A DNA stretch of 64,000 bases from the NCBI RefSeq assembly GCF_034259325.1, contig NZ_JAXIVS010000019.1:109305-173304 (forward strand), written 5' to 3'. The DNA comes from Hyalangium ruber. Its GTDB lineage: Bacteria; Myxococcota; Myxococcia; Myxococcales; Myxococcaceae. The notes beneath the pieces are model-generated. The model had not been told where the DNA came from and made no database searches. It saw only the letters and a list, made by a program, of their open reading frames with translations. Within the stretch, counting starts at the first letter, position 1. Every line of letters begins with the position of its first letter. Positions 17,106 to 25,603 of this stretch are shown here, piece after piece. Position numbers and translations under genes: made by a program.

Positions 17106-19820
17106 CTACTCGTCGCCGTCGAGCACCCCGTCCTCGTCTCGGTCCACGCCGATGCGCCACTGGGTGCCCTTGGGTACCACGGTCCACGTCAGCTCGCTGC
17201 CGAGCCCGGCCCGGCTGCGAAGCTGCGCGGCGCTCACCCGCTCATGGGCGCGGTCGGACTGGAAGTCCCCGCCCCCGCGGTAGGTGTAGCCGCGCTGCCG
17301 GCCGCCCTGCCGACCCTTCACCACCAGCCCCACCTTGCCGCTGTCGGCCAGGGAGAGGAAGGTATCCAGCAGGGCGCTCTGCTCCGAGCCCGGCCACGGG
17401 GTGCGCAGCGTCACCTGCTGGCCCACCGCCGCGTGGGTGTCCTTGCTGTCGGGACCGGGCGGCTCGAGCACGGTGGTCTCCGAGCCGTGCGGCAGCTCCG
17501 AGCCGGAGAACGCCAGCATGAAGGCCGTGAGGTCCGCCAGCTCCTGGTCGCTCTGCACCTGGAAGGCGGGGGCGGCGATGAAGCGGGCGATAGAGTCGGA
17601 CACGCCGTGGTGGCTGAAGCCGAAGCCCGCGAGGCTCTCGGTGTGCGTCAGCTCCATGCCCTCCTTGTCATAGAGGTTCCGCAGCTGCGGCACCTTGAAC
17701 ACGATGTTGGTGCTGGGGTCCGCGGCGACGAGGCCCAGGTGGCTCTCGCCGTTCGGGCCCGGCGCCAGGGGCACGAAGCGCGTGCCATCCCACGTCATGT
17801 TGGTGCCCAGGCCGCTGGGCAGCGTGTGGCAGGTGGAGCAGGCGAAGGCGCCCAGGCCCAGCAGGCGCGGCGGCCGGAAGAGCGCCAGTCCGCGGACGGC
17901 GTTGCCGTTGGGCAACTGCTGCCCCGCGGGGGCGAAGCGGCCCGTGGTGTAGCGGCCCGTGAGCGGCAGGTGGGTGGGCAGCGTGTTGTCGAGGTTGCGG
18001 AACGGGTTGGGCGGGAAGGTGAGCGTGGCCAGGAAGTCCTTGAACTGCTGCATCTCCGCGGGGCTGAGCATCACGTCATCCCCCTGCAGGTGCATGAAGG
18101 CCGGGTTGAAGTCCTCCAGCCCTGCGCGGTCCCCACGCCAGTGCAGCGCCTCCTTGCCGATGATGTCCTGGAGCGTCTGCGTCGTCATTGGCCCCTTCAT
18201 CGGGTGGACGGGCTCGAAGCCCGTGGTCAGCCCGGGGATGCCCATGCCCTTGTTCTGGCCCGTCAGCGGGTTCATCTCCCCGCTCGGGTCTCCCAGGTCC
18301 CACCCCAGCCGATCGATGCGCGCGTCCACGTGGCACGAAGCGCACGAGATGTGGCCCAGGCCTGAAGTCCTACGCGTGTCGTACAGGTGTTTGCGGCCCA
18401 TCTTGATGGCCGCGGGCGTCGGATCGAAGAAGGGGACCCGGGCCCGCTCCTGGAGGTCCTGCACGCTCACCACCGAGACGCTGGCGGCGAAGCGGTTGAG
18501 CACGTAGAGCCTGCCGCGCTGCTCATCCAACGCCAGGCCCGTGGGCCCCTCGCCCACGTCCAGCTGTCCCAGGCGCTGGCCGTTGGCGCCCACCACCACC
18601 ACGTTGTTGGAGCCCATGCCCGCCACGTACCCGCGCGTGCCCAGCGCGTTCCAGACGATGGCGCGCGGGTCTCCGATGGACTTGTCGCGCTCGGACTGAG
18701 GAAGCGTGGGCGTGACGTACGTGAGGTGCGGGTTCAGGTCCTTCTGCCACACGAGGCCCGGCGCGGTCGGGTACACCGCGGCCAACCGCACGCGCAGGAA
18801 GCGGCCGTTGACGTTCGGCTCGAAGCGCACCTCGTTGGTGGAGTCGGTGCCCACCACGGTGATGACGCCGCTGGGGTGAACCGCCAGCGCCATGTTCAGG
18901 TTCATCAATCCCCGGGCATAGGAGACCGACAGCGAGGACGCGTCGATGATGGCCAGGTCCCGGTCCGGCATGTCCCAGCCCACCGGCCGCCCGGAGGCCG
19001 CCGCGTTCGGACCGCTGACGAGCGCCGTCCAGTCATGGGCGTTGTCGTCCATCCACCGGCCCTGGGCGTTCTTCCGCACGATGAGTGGCCCGGGAGGAGG
19101 CGTCGGCAGCCCCGAGCGGATGGGCGGGTTGAACGCCGAGCCCGCGTTGGGCGGCGGGTTGATGCCGCCGTAGGGGCCGAGCGGATCGCTCACCACGTTG
19201 GGCGGAAAGAGGCCCTCCAGGGTGCCGCCGCCGCTGAGCACGGTGGTGGCGTTGCCCGACTCGAAGATGGCCGCGTACACCTTGCGCCCGTCCGGACTCA
19301 CCGCCAGGGCGCGCGGATCCTCCCCCAGGATCTTCACGCGCCGAGGAGCCGCCAGGGGCCAGTTCGGATCCACCACCAGCACCGTGTTGACCTGGGAGCA
19401 GGTGATGAAGGCCCGCTTGATGGGCCAGCCGGCGAAGACGACGTCCGCGGGCTCATCGTCGGTAGGCACGGTGGCCACCACGTTGAGCGTGGTGAGGTTC
19501 ACGATGCTCACGCTGTCGGAGATGTGATTGACGACCCACGCCTCCGTGTTGGAGCGAGCGCGCACCGACACCGGCTCGAGCCCCACGGGGATGGTGGCCA
19601 CCAACCTCGGCTCACGACCGGGGCCGGTCAAATCAAAGACAAGCAAGCGATTGTCCGCCGTGTTGACGGCAAGCAAGCGCGAACCATCCGGTGTCAGCTC
19701 CAGCGGATGGACGTGAGGGTTTTCCCAATTCACGAACGAGCCCTGAGCTCGAACGGTGAGAGGGAAAACCCATACCAAGAGGAGACTCCACAGCAAGAGG
19801 GAGCGAGGGGCGAAGGGCAT
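17106..19820 (-). CDS. Secreted di-haem beta-propeller protein (cytochrome c peroxidase-like)
   Basis: The 904-residue product has a signal peptide (LLLWSLLLVWVFPLTVRAQ), then a YVTN-like beta-propeller with repeats such as LELTPDGSRLLAVNTADNRLLVFDL and LALDEQRGRLYVLNR. Two haem c attachment motifs follow, CASCH near residue 493 and CSTCH near 663, with a Met/His-rich region between (HPMKGPMTTQTLQ), as in di-haem peroxidase/MauG-type proteins. It ends in an Asp-rich calcium-like motif (DRDEDGVLDGDE). It probably acts in periplasmic or surface electron transfer or metalloprotein maturation; the substrate is unknown. Confidence 0.82.
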   Translation of the reverse strand: MPFAPRSLLLWSLLLVWVFPLTVRAQGSFVNWENPHVHPLELTPDGSRLLAVNTADNRLLVFDLTGPGREPRLVATIPVGLEPVSVRARSNTEAWVVNHISDSVSIVNLTTLNVVATVPTDDEPADVVFAGWPIKRAFITCSQVNTVLVVDPNWPLAAPRRVKILGEDPRALAVSPDGRKVYAAIFESGNATTVLSGGGTLEGLFPPNVVSDPLGPYGGINPPPNAGSAFNPPIRSGLPTPPPGPLIVRKNAQGRWMDDNAHDWTALVSGPNAAASGRPVGWDMPDRDLAIIDASSLSVSYARGLMNLNMALAVHPSGVITVVGTDSTNEVRFEPNVNGRFLRVRLAAVYPTAPGLVWQKDLNPHLTYVTPTLPQSERDKSIGDPRAIVWNALGTRGYVAGMGSNNVVVVGANGQRLGQLDVGEGPTGLALDEQRGRLYVLNRFAASVSVVSVQDLQERARVPFFDPTPAAIKMGRKHLYDTRRTSGLGHISCASCHVDARIDRLGWDLGDPSGEMNPLTGQNKGMGIPGLTTGFEPVHPMKGPMTTQTLQDIIGKEALHWRGDRAGLEDFNPAFMHLQGDDVMLSPAEMQQFKDFLATLTFPPNPFRNLDNTLPTHLPLTGRYTTGRFAPAGQQLPNGNAVRGLALFRPPRLLGLGAFACSTCHTLPSGLGTNMTWDGTRFVPLAPGPNGESHLGLVAADPSTNIVFKVPQLRNLYDKEGMELTHTESLAGFGFSHHGVSDSIARFIAAPAFQVQSDQELADLTAFMLAFSGSELPHGSETTVLEPPGPDSKDTHAAVGQQVTLRTPWPGSEQSALLDTFLSLADSGKVGLVVKGRQGGRQRGYTYRGGGDFQSDRAHERVSAAQLRSRAGLGSELTWTVVPKGTQWRIGVDRDEDGVLDGDE

Positions 19821-20252
19821 CGGGCAGCCTCCGAGGGGGTGGGGATTCAGCTGATCCAGTAATGCATTAGAAAAATCTAATCAAACGTTCAGTTCTCCTT
19901 GTAAATGACTGAACCCATTGGAATTCGAGGATTTTTATATATTGTCATTCCGAGTGTCTGGCCTCCATGGGACGCCAAGGCACCGAAGCATCTCCGCTGA
20001 AAACCTTCGATACCCTAGAAGCAGAGCAGCCAATCCAGATCTGGATACCCAGAAAGGATGGGTCGAACAAGGGAGTCTCCCCTGACTCGCAGCGAGTCGC
20101 GGCAGACTCCCAGGAAAGCACTGCTTCTCGACTCACGAGACATGAGAATGAAGCCCCCGTGCCGCTCGGAGCGGATGCGAGGGATTCGGTTCGAGCATGT
20201 CTGGCTTTTCAGTCTCGGGCCGCGCATGCGCCGGGTGAGCATGACCCGGCCG
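19821..20252. other. Intergenic region rich in inverted repeats
   Basis: No convincing gene is seen. The first 120 bases are AT-rich and should hold the promoter of the minus-strand cytochrome gene; they contain ATTAGA-AAAA-TCTAAT (19866-19881) and GTTCAGT...ACTGAAC (19887-19914), possible regulator sites. Further on are a 14-base palindrome ATCCAGATCTGGAT (20033-20046), a nested hairpin (20071-20111) and TCTCG-ACTCA-CGAGA (20126-20140). Short frames exist on both strands but lack protein-like composition. Confidence 0.5.
20071..20111. repeat. Nested inverted repeat (long hairpin)
   Basis: Outer arms GGGAGTCT (20071-20078) and AGACTCCC (20104-20111) enclose inner arms GACTCGC (20084-20090) and GCGAGTC (20092-20098). 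The two stems are separated by symmetric 5-base internal loops, which suggests a folded RNA or a protein-binding cruciform. Confidence 0.6.
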
Positions 20253-20270
20253 GGGGTGTACGCACACCCC
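20253..20270 (-). terminator. Hairpin immediately after cydB
   Basis: GGGGTGT (20253-20259) pairs with ACACCCC (20264-20270) directly after the cydB stop on the minus strand. No U-tract follows, so termination strength is uncertain. Confidence 0.5.
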
Positions 20271-21275
20271 TCAGCGCCGCGTGGGCGGGGACTGGAAGAT
20301 GCGCAGCAGCAGGGCGATGGAGGGCACCACCGTCAGGATGCCCACGACCAGCGCCACGAGGAGAACGCGCTGCACGGCGGGGCTGGCCGCGGTGGCCTGG
20401 AGGGTGATGTCCGGCACCACGAGGTAGGGGTACTGCGAGGCGGCCCAGCCGAGCACGATGAAGCCCGCCTGCACCGCCGCGGCCACGCGCGCCAGCCGGA
20501 AGGAGCGGCGCCACAGCAGGGCAAAGGCGGCCAGGGCCGAGAGCGCCGTCACCGCGTGCAGGGCCAGCGCGAAGGGCTCGTGCAGCAGCCCCTGCCACAC
20601 GCGCGGAGCACCCTGGCGCGCCAGCAGCAGCACCCCGAGTGCGGCGAGGAACACGGCCACGCCGGCGCCCAGGGCCCGGCGGCGGAAGTCCTCTCGCAGC
20701 GGCTCGGAGTCCGCCTCGGCGGTGAGGTACACGGCGGCCAGGAACGCGAAGAGGCAGAGCGCCAGCACGCCTACCGCCAGGGCGAACGGCGTCAGCCAGG
20801 GCTCGAAGAAGCCGCTCACCACCACGCGCCCCTCCACGCGGATGCGGCCGCTCACCACCGCGCCCACGCACATGCCCAGCAACACGGGGGACACCAGGCT
20901 GGCCACGCTGAAGACGAGCCCCCAGCGCCGCTGCACCAGGTCCCCCCGTGCGTCATACGTGCGGAAGGTGAACGCCGTGCCGCGGAAGACGATGCCCAGC
21001 AGGAGCAGCGTCAGCGGCACGTGCAGCGCCACGGTGAGCGCCGAGAAGGCGCGCGGAAAGCCACTGAAGAGCAGCACCAGCCCGGCGATGAGCCAGACGT
21101 GGTTCACCTCCCACACCGGGCCGAGGGCGTGGGCGATGAGGGCGCGCTGCTCCGCCTTGCGAGGGCCCGAGGCGAGCAAATCCCACACCCCGCCGCCGAA
21201 GTCCGCCCCGCCAAAGAGCGAGTAGAGGACGAAGGTCCCCGCCACCGCGAAGCCCAGCACCAGCTCAGTGGGCAT
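20271..21275 (-). CDS. cydB: Cytochrome bd-type quinol oxidase subunit II
   Basis: The 334-residue polytopic membrane protein shows the CydB pattern, with the N-terminal VLYSLFGGADFGGGVWDLL, then EVNHVWLIAGLVLLFSGFPRAFSAL, FRGTAFTFR and the C-terminal ASQYPYLVVPDITLQATAAS. It is the structural partner of CydA in a terminal oxidase that reduces oxygen using quinol without pumping protons. Its start overlaps the cydA stop by 11 bases, so translation is coupled. Confidence 0.93.
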   Translation of the reverse strand: MPTELVLGFAVAGTFVLYSLFGGADFGGGVWDLLASGPRKAEQRALIAHALGPVWEVNHVWLIAGLVLLFSGFPRAFSALTVALHVPLTLLLLGIVFRGTAFTFRTYDARGDLVQRRWGLVFSVASLVSPVLLGMCVGAVVSGRIRVEGRVVVSGFFEPWLTPFALAVGVLALCLFAFLAAVYLTAEADSEPLREDFRRRALGAGVAVFLAALGVLLLARQGAPRVWQGLLHEPFALALHAVTALSALAAFALLWRRSFRLARVAAAVQAGFIVLGWAASQYPYLVVPDITLQATAASPAVQRVLLVALVVGILTVVPSIALLLRIFQSPPTRR

Positions 21276-22590
21276 CGTCCGACTCCCGGCCGGGCAGCGT
21301 GCCGGCCACCTGGCGTGCCAGCAGGAACGTCACCATCGCTCCCAGGAAGAGGTACACCAGCGTGAAGGTCCAGAAGGGCGCGGCCAGGTGCGGCACCGGC
21401 GTCACCGCGTCCTTCGTGCGCATCACCCCGTGGATGATCCACGGCTGGCGGCCCCACTCGGTGACGAGCCACCCCGCCTCCATCGCCAGTACACCCAGCG
21501 GAGAGGCCAGGAGCCACAGCCGCATCATCCTCGGCCCCGAGGGCCACTCGCGCTTGCGCCACCGCAGCCCCAGCGTCACCAGGGCCAGCAGCGCCATGGC
21601 GCTGCCCGTGCCCACCATGAGCTGGAAGGCCAGGTGGACCTTGGCCACCGGGGGCCAATCCTCTCGGGGGAACTCCTTGAGCCCCTTCACCTCCGCATGC
21701 GGATCCCCGAAGGCGAGGATGGACAGGCCATACGGAATCTCGAGCGAATAGGGCGTGGTGGCCGTCTCCATGTCCGGCAGGCCTCCCACCCGCAGCGAGG
21801 CGCCGCGCTCGGTGTCGAAGTGGCCCTCCATGGCGGCCAGCTTCACCGGCTGGGCCTCCGCGGCGTGCTTGGCCAGGAAGTCGCCCACGAGCGGCTGGGC
21901 GAGCGCGGTCACGCACGCCAGGGGCAGCGCCACCGAGAGCGCCTTGCGGTGGAAGGCCGAGCCCGGGTGGCGCAGCAGCACGAAGGCGTGGATGCCCGCC
22001 ATGGCGAAGGCGCTCGCCTGGTAGCACGAGAGCAGCACGTGCGCCGTCTGGTACGGCCAGCCCGGGCTGAACATGGCCACCAGGGGTTGGATGTCCGTGG
22101 GGCCGTTCGGCGTCGGCGTGAAGCCGGACGGATCATTCATGAAGACGTTGACCAGGGTGACGAAGAAGGCGCTCGCCGCCCCGCTCAGCGCCACCATCAC
22201 CCCGGAGAACAGGTGCAGGCCCGGCGACACCCGCTCGCGCCCGTACAGGTAGATGCCCAGGAAGATGGCCTCGGTGAAGAAGGCCACGCCCTCCAGGCTG
22301 AAGGGCAGGCCAATCACTTCCCCGTATTGTCCCATGAACTCGGGCCACAGCAGGCCCAACTCGAACGAGAGCACCGTGCCGCTCACCGCTCCCACCGCGA
22401 AGAGGATGGCGGTGCCCTTGGCCAGCTTGTAGCTGAGCAGCCGGTAGTCCGCGTCGCCCGTCCGCCGCGCCTTCAAGTCGCTGAGCACCATCAACACCGG
22501 CAGCGCCACGCCTGCCGCGGCGAAGACGATGTGAAAGGCCAGCGACATCCCCATCTGCGCACGCGCATAGAGCAGGTCGTCCACAGACAA
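21265..22590 (-). CDS. cydA: Cytochrome bd-type quinol oxidase subunit I, short-Q-loop (CioA-like) form
   Basis: The 441-residue protein has CydA motifs: AQMGMSLAFHIVFAAAG (haem b595 ligand region), GLPFSLEGVAFFTEAIFLG, HVLLSCYQASAFAMAG and WGRQPWIIHGVMRT (the GRQPW motif). The hydrophilic Q-loop between the middle helices is short and the protein is shorter than E. coli CydA, so the cyanide-insensitive CIO subtype is likely. It is downstream of two small membrane-protein genes, separated by 37 bases holding a small GCGCG/CGCGC hairpin. Used for respiration at low oxygen or under NO/cyanide stress in other bacteria. Confidence 0.93.
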   Translation of the reverse strand: MSVDDLLYARAQMGMSLAFHIVFAAAGVALPVLMVLSDLKARRTGDADYRLLSYKLAKGTAILFAVGAVSGTVLSFELGLLWPEFMGQYGEVIGLPFSLEGVAFFTEAIFLGIYLYGRERVSPGLHLFSGVMVALSGAASAFFVTLVNVFMNDPSGFTPTPNGPTDIQPLVAMFSPGWPYQTAHVLLSCYQASAFAMAGIHAFVLLRHPGSAFHRKALSVALPLACVTALAQPLVGDFLAKHAAEAQPVKLAAMEGHFDTERGASLRVGGLPDMETATTPYSLEIPYGLSILAFGDPHAEVKGLKEFPREDWPPVAKVHLAFQLMVGTGSAMALLALVTLGLRWRKREWPSGPRMMRLWLLASPLGVLAMEAGWLVTEWGRQPWIIHGVMRTKDAVTPVPHLAAPFWTFTLVYLFLGAMVTFLLARQVAGTLPGRESDDAH

Positions 22591-22627
22591 TCACTCTGCT
22601 TTATGCGCGCGTTCCGCGCAATTAAAT

Positions 22628-23206
22628 CTACTTCTGCTCAGCGCGCTGAGGCACGAGCGACTGGACGGAGCTACGGGCGATGGAGGTGGCCAGCGCGGTG
22701 CCGAAGATCATGATGAGCTTGCGGCCCATCTCCACGGCGAGCGGGCGCTGCTCGGCGCTGGAGGCCACGCGGGCCGGGTGCTGCCACGCCCGCTGGACGG
22801 CCTTGATGCGCTGCCTGGCCAGGATCTGCTCGCGGTGACGGGCCCGCCACATGGCCACGCCCACGCCCACGCCGGTCAGCACGAGCGCCGCCACGGCCGC
22901 GCCGATGATGACCTCCTGGTGCCGAGAGGCCTGGTAGCGCACGTTGAGCACGCGCTCGCGCCGCCGCTCCAGCTCCTCCAGGGTGAGCATCAGCTCGTCG
23001 CGGATGCGGTCCGCGGTGCGCTCCACCTGCTCGCGGGCGCTCTTGCCGGCGAGCGCATGCTCCTTCTCGTGTTCCTGCTCCTTGTCATGCACGGTGCGCT
23101 CCATCTGCTCACGGGTGCTCTGGTCCGGGCTGCGGAAGATGCGATCCTTGTTCGAGGTGTCGTGCCCGTTCTCGTTCCTCTGCTCGAGGTGGCCCCACTC
23201 GTTCAT
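22628..23206 (-). CDS. DUF3618-like membrane-anchored protein
   Basis: The 192-residue product has a charged N-terminus with Glu/Lys/His repeats (HDKEQEHEKEH), then the pattern TADRIRDELMLTLEELERRRERVLNVRYQ typical of DUF3618, a membrane helix (VIIGAAVAALVLTGVGVGVAMW) and a basic tail. Its start overlaps the stop of the holin-like gene (ATGA). DUF3618 genes are commonly paired with such holin-superfamily genes; the job of the pair, perhaps envelope stress, is unknown. Confidence 0.78.
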   Translation of the reverse strand: MNEWGHLEQRNENGHDTSNKDRIFRSPDQSTREQMERTVHDKEQEHEKEHALAGKSAREQVERTADRIRDELMLTLEELERRRERVLNVRYQASRHQEVIIGAAVAALVLTGVGVGVAMWRARHREQILARQRIKAVQRAWQHPARVASSAEQRPLAVEMGRKLIMIFGTALATSIARSSVQSLVPQRAEQK

Positions 23207-23667
23207 TGCAGTGTCTCCCGCGCCCGCTCGAAGTCGGTCTTGAGGCGCTCCTGGGTGTGGGGCAGCGGCTTCTTCGGCAGCTTCTTCACGCCGAACCAGG
23301 CCATGCCGCCGGCGATGAGCAGCAGGCCCACCCCGACGAGCAGCACGCCCAGCCAGGGCGTCAGCGGCAGGGCCAGTCCGATGGTGACGAAGAGCGCCGA
23401 CAGGCCGCACAGCACCAGGGTGACAGCCGCTCCGATGAGGATGCCGCTGGTACGCGCGGCTTTGATTTCCTCGCGCAGCTCCTTCTTGGCGTGCAGCACC
23501 TCGGCCTTCACCAGCAGCTTCGCCTCGGCGAAGGCGTGCCGGATGAGCTCGGCGGTGGTCAACGTCTCCAGTTGGCTTCGCTCCAGACGCTCCGATTCGA
23601 GTTCCACGTCCCCGCCTCCGGATTTCAGAGGGCGACCGGGCGCCACATCCAGCGCCTCGTGCCCCAT
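23203..23667 (-). CDS. Phage-holin-like (Phage_holin_3_6 / Actinobacterial Holin-X type) membrane protein
   Basis: The 154-residue product has an amphipathic helix with LIRHAFAEAKLLVKAEVLHAKKELREE followed by two membrane helices (SGILIGAAVTLVLCGLSALFV and LGVLLVGVGLLLIAGGMAWFG), the standard holin-X layout. Despite the name, chromosomal copies are not phage lysis genes. It leads a small operon with the DUF3618 gene and possibly cydAB. Confidence 0.78.
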   Translation of the reverse strand: MGHEALDVAPGRPLKSGGGDVELESERLERSQLETLTTAELIRHAFAEAKLLVKAEVLHAKKELREEIKAARTSGILIGAAVTLVLCGLSALFVTIGLALPLTPWLGVLLVGVGLLLIAGGMAWFGVKKLPKKPLPHTQERLKTDFERARETLQ

Positions 23668-23780
23668 TCCTGAGAGAAGGTGGGCAGGGCTGCGCACGGG
23701 GTGAAGTCCGCTCGGGGCAGCTGGCACCTGTTCGCCTGCCTGCTTCCCGTGCGGCGGGATGGAATGAGCGTAGGAGGAGC

Positions 23781-24806
23781 TCAGCGCTTGCGGTGCAGCG
23801 CCAGCGCCGTAGCCAGCGTCTCGCGCACCTGGCGTGCCTGGAAGAGCCGGTCCGCCGTGTCCACCAGGTTCTCCAGGTAGAGCACCTGCTTTCTCAGCCG
23901 AGGCGGTAGGGCGCGCGTGCCCAGGTGGGCGCCCAGCAGGCCCCCCGTCACCGCCGCCGCCACGTCCACCTCGCCGCCACAGCGCAGCACCAGCGCCAGC
24001 GCCTCGCGGAAGTCGTGCGGCACCTTCAGCACCGCGTACAGCGACGTCAGCAACACCGGCACCACGTGCGCCGGCAGCCCGTCCACGCCCTGCAGCTCCG
24101 CGCGCGGTACGCCAATCTTCCGCAGCGCATCCAGCGCCCGGCCCTTGTCCCACGTGAGCAGCCGAGGCAGGTGCCGCAGTTCCTCCGCCAGCCCCTTGTC
24201 ATGTACCGCCGCCGCCAGCGCCAGCCGCTCGCAGAAGTCCGCCGACGTCAGCGGCTCCTCCTCCATGCCCAGCGCCACCGCCTGAGCGAAGGCCGCCGCC
24301 GCCGCCGCGCACACCGGATCCTTGTGGGTGATGATGGCCAGCACCCCGGCGTCGTGCGGCAACCGCGCGCTGCCGTTCTCGAAGAGCCCCACCACCATCG
24401 CCCGGCTCAGCACCGAGGGACACTTGAGCCCCAGCGGCGCCCCCGCGCTCATCCACGGCTTGCCGCCCGCCAGCCGCTGCAGCGCCTCGGACAGCCCTCG
24501 GGGCGGCTGGAGGATGACGCCCTCCTGCCACAGCCACGCGAAGTGCGCCGCCGCGCTGCGCCCGTCCACCTTGCCCTCGCGAATCACGCTCTCGCTGGCG
24601 GCCAGCAACAGCTGCGTGTCGTCCGAGAACTGCCCCTTGGCGAACTTGCCACGCGGGCGTGGGGCGAAGTCATCCGCCAGGTGCGTGAGCCGCGTGAGGC
24701 TCGCCGGCGGAATGCCCCGCAGCGGAAACCCCAGGGCGTCCCCGATGGCGAGGCCCAGGAAGGCCGCATGGAACCTGTCCTGGCGCTCTGCGGGGGTCAG
24801 CGGCAT
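23781..24806 (-). CDS. ADP-ribosylglycohydrolase (DraG/ARH family)
   Basis: The 341-residue protein begins with AAFLGLAIGDALGFPLRG, then GQFSDDTQLLLA (the metal-binding DDT motif) and, near the C-terminus, CGGEVDVAAAVTGGLLGAHLG, which replaces the usual GGDTDT. The family removes ADP-ribose from modified residues using magnesium. The loss of the second Asp/Thr pair suggests altered metal binding or a non-standard substrate. It follows the NO-response genes after 66 bases and could be read through from them, but it may have its own promoter. Confidence 0.82.
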   Translation of the reverse strand: MPLTPAERQDRFHAAFLGLAIGDALGFPLRGIPPASLTRLTHLADDFAPRPRGKFAKGQFSDDTQLLLAASESVIREGKVDGRSAAAHFAWLWQEGVILQPPRGLSEALQRLAGGKPWMSAGAPLGLKCPSVLSRAMVVGLFENGSARLPHDAGVLAIITHKDPVCAAAAAAFAQAVALGMEEEPLTSADFCERLALAAAVHDKGLAEELRHLPRLLTWDKGRALDALRKIGVPRAELQGVDGLPAHVVPVLLTSLYAVLKVPHDFREALALVLRCGGEVDVAAAVTGGLLGAHLGTRALPPRLRKQVLYLENLVDTADRLFQARQVRETLATALALHRKR

Positions 24807-24872
24807 CGGAGGCGCGCAGATTACCCGAGGCTCGTTCCAGCACCAGCCCCCAGATGCAGGGCTCACACACGG

Positions 24873-25136
24873 CTACGTGTCGCCGTCACGCCCCAGGTTC
24901 ACCACCGCCTGCAACCGCGCGACCACCGCCTCCGCGCCCTGGTGCAGGTGTGTCCCATCCCACAGGGCGGGCGCCGTCTTCCCACCCAGGCGGTGGAAAT
25001 CAGCCTCCACCTCCGGGTAGGTGAGGTTGCGAAAGCGCACCCGGTCCTCCAGCCCGTAGTCCACCACGTAGCGCCGCGCCACCGCCGACGCCGGGTCGGC
25101 GATGTGGTGGAACAGCTCGAGCTGGGCCGAGGTCAT
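24873..25136 (-). CDS. Small thioredoxin/glutaredoxin-like protein without CxxC
   Basis: The 87-residue product (MTSAQLELFHHIADPASAVA...) has the strand-helix-strand-helix layout and a Pro after the third element (KTAPALWDGTHLHQG) seen in thioredoxin folds, but no catalytic Cys pair; the only candidate redox residues are absent. It lies 11 bases after nsrR and so belongs to the NO-response operon. Function is unknown. Confidence 0.6.
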   Translation of the reverse strand: MTSAQLELFHHIADPASAVARRYVVDYGLEDRVRFRNLTYPEVEADFHRLGGKTAPALWDGTHLHQGAEAVVARLQAVVNLGRDGDT

Positions 25137-25147
25137 CTGCCCGAGGA

Positions 25148-25603
25148 TTATGGACCACCCGCCGCCGCGGGGGGCAGGAAGAAGTCCGCCAGGTCCTTGC
25201 GTGATCGCTGGATGACATCCGCCAGGGTGTACTTGTCCAACACGGCCAGGAACGCCTCGCGCGCCTCGTACAGCACGCCCTTGAGGCCACACGCGGGGGC
25301 GATGGGGCAGGTGTTCTCCGCCTTGTTGAAGCACTCCACCAGGTGGAAGTCCGGCTCGGTGGCGCGGAACACCCTGCCCAGCGGAATCTCCGAGGGCGTG
25401 CGCGCGAGCGTGAGGCCCCCCGCGCGCCCGGGGCGCACCTCGATGAAGCCTTCCTTGCCCAGCGCTTGCACCACGCGCACCAGGTGGTTCTTGGAGATGC
25501 CGTAGGCCTCGCTCACCTCCTGCGTGGAGACGAGCCCCTGCGGGCGCGCGGCCAGGTACAGCAGCACGCGCAGCGAGTAGTCAGCGTGAAGCGTTAGATG
25601 CAC
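25148..25603 (-). CDS. nsrR: NO-sensing Rrf2-family repressor NsrR
   Basis: The 151-residue protein starts at a GTG inside the reductase gene's end (23-base overlap). It has the Rrf2 winged helix (LHADYSLRVLLYLA, STQEVSEAYGISKNHLVRVV, and the wing RPGRAGGLTLA) and three Cys residues for an Fe-S cluster at 91, 99 and 105 (ECFNKAENTCPIAPACGLKGVL), the NsrR arrangement. In other bacteria NO destroys the cluster and releases repression. An operator matching its consensus lies upstream of the operon at 27007-27033, so autoregulation is expected. Confidence 0.9.
   Translation of the reverse strand: MHLTLHADYSLRVLLYLAARPQGLVSTQEVSEAYGISKNHLVRVVQALGKEGFIEVRPGRAGGLTLARTPSEIPLGRVFRATEPDFHLVECFNKAENTCPIAPACGLKGVLYEAREAFLAVLDKYTLADVIQRSRKDLADFFLPPAAAGGP

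Noticed and set aside
18387..19862. A 491-codon plus-strand frame.
   Set aside because: It is antisense to the di-haem protein, which has a signal peptide, haem motifs and propeller repeats; the plus frame has none.
19967..20407. Plus-strand frame of 146 codons and a minus-strand one of 75 codons between the di-haem gene and cydB.
   Set aside because: They cross several palindromes, one runs antisense into cydB, and neither has a convincing domain or start.
22591..22627. GCGCG/CGCGC hairpin between the DUF3618 gene and cydA as a terminator.
   Set aside because: The stem is only five bases with no T-run, so it is too weak to claim that it separates the two operons.
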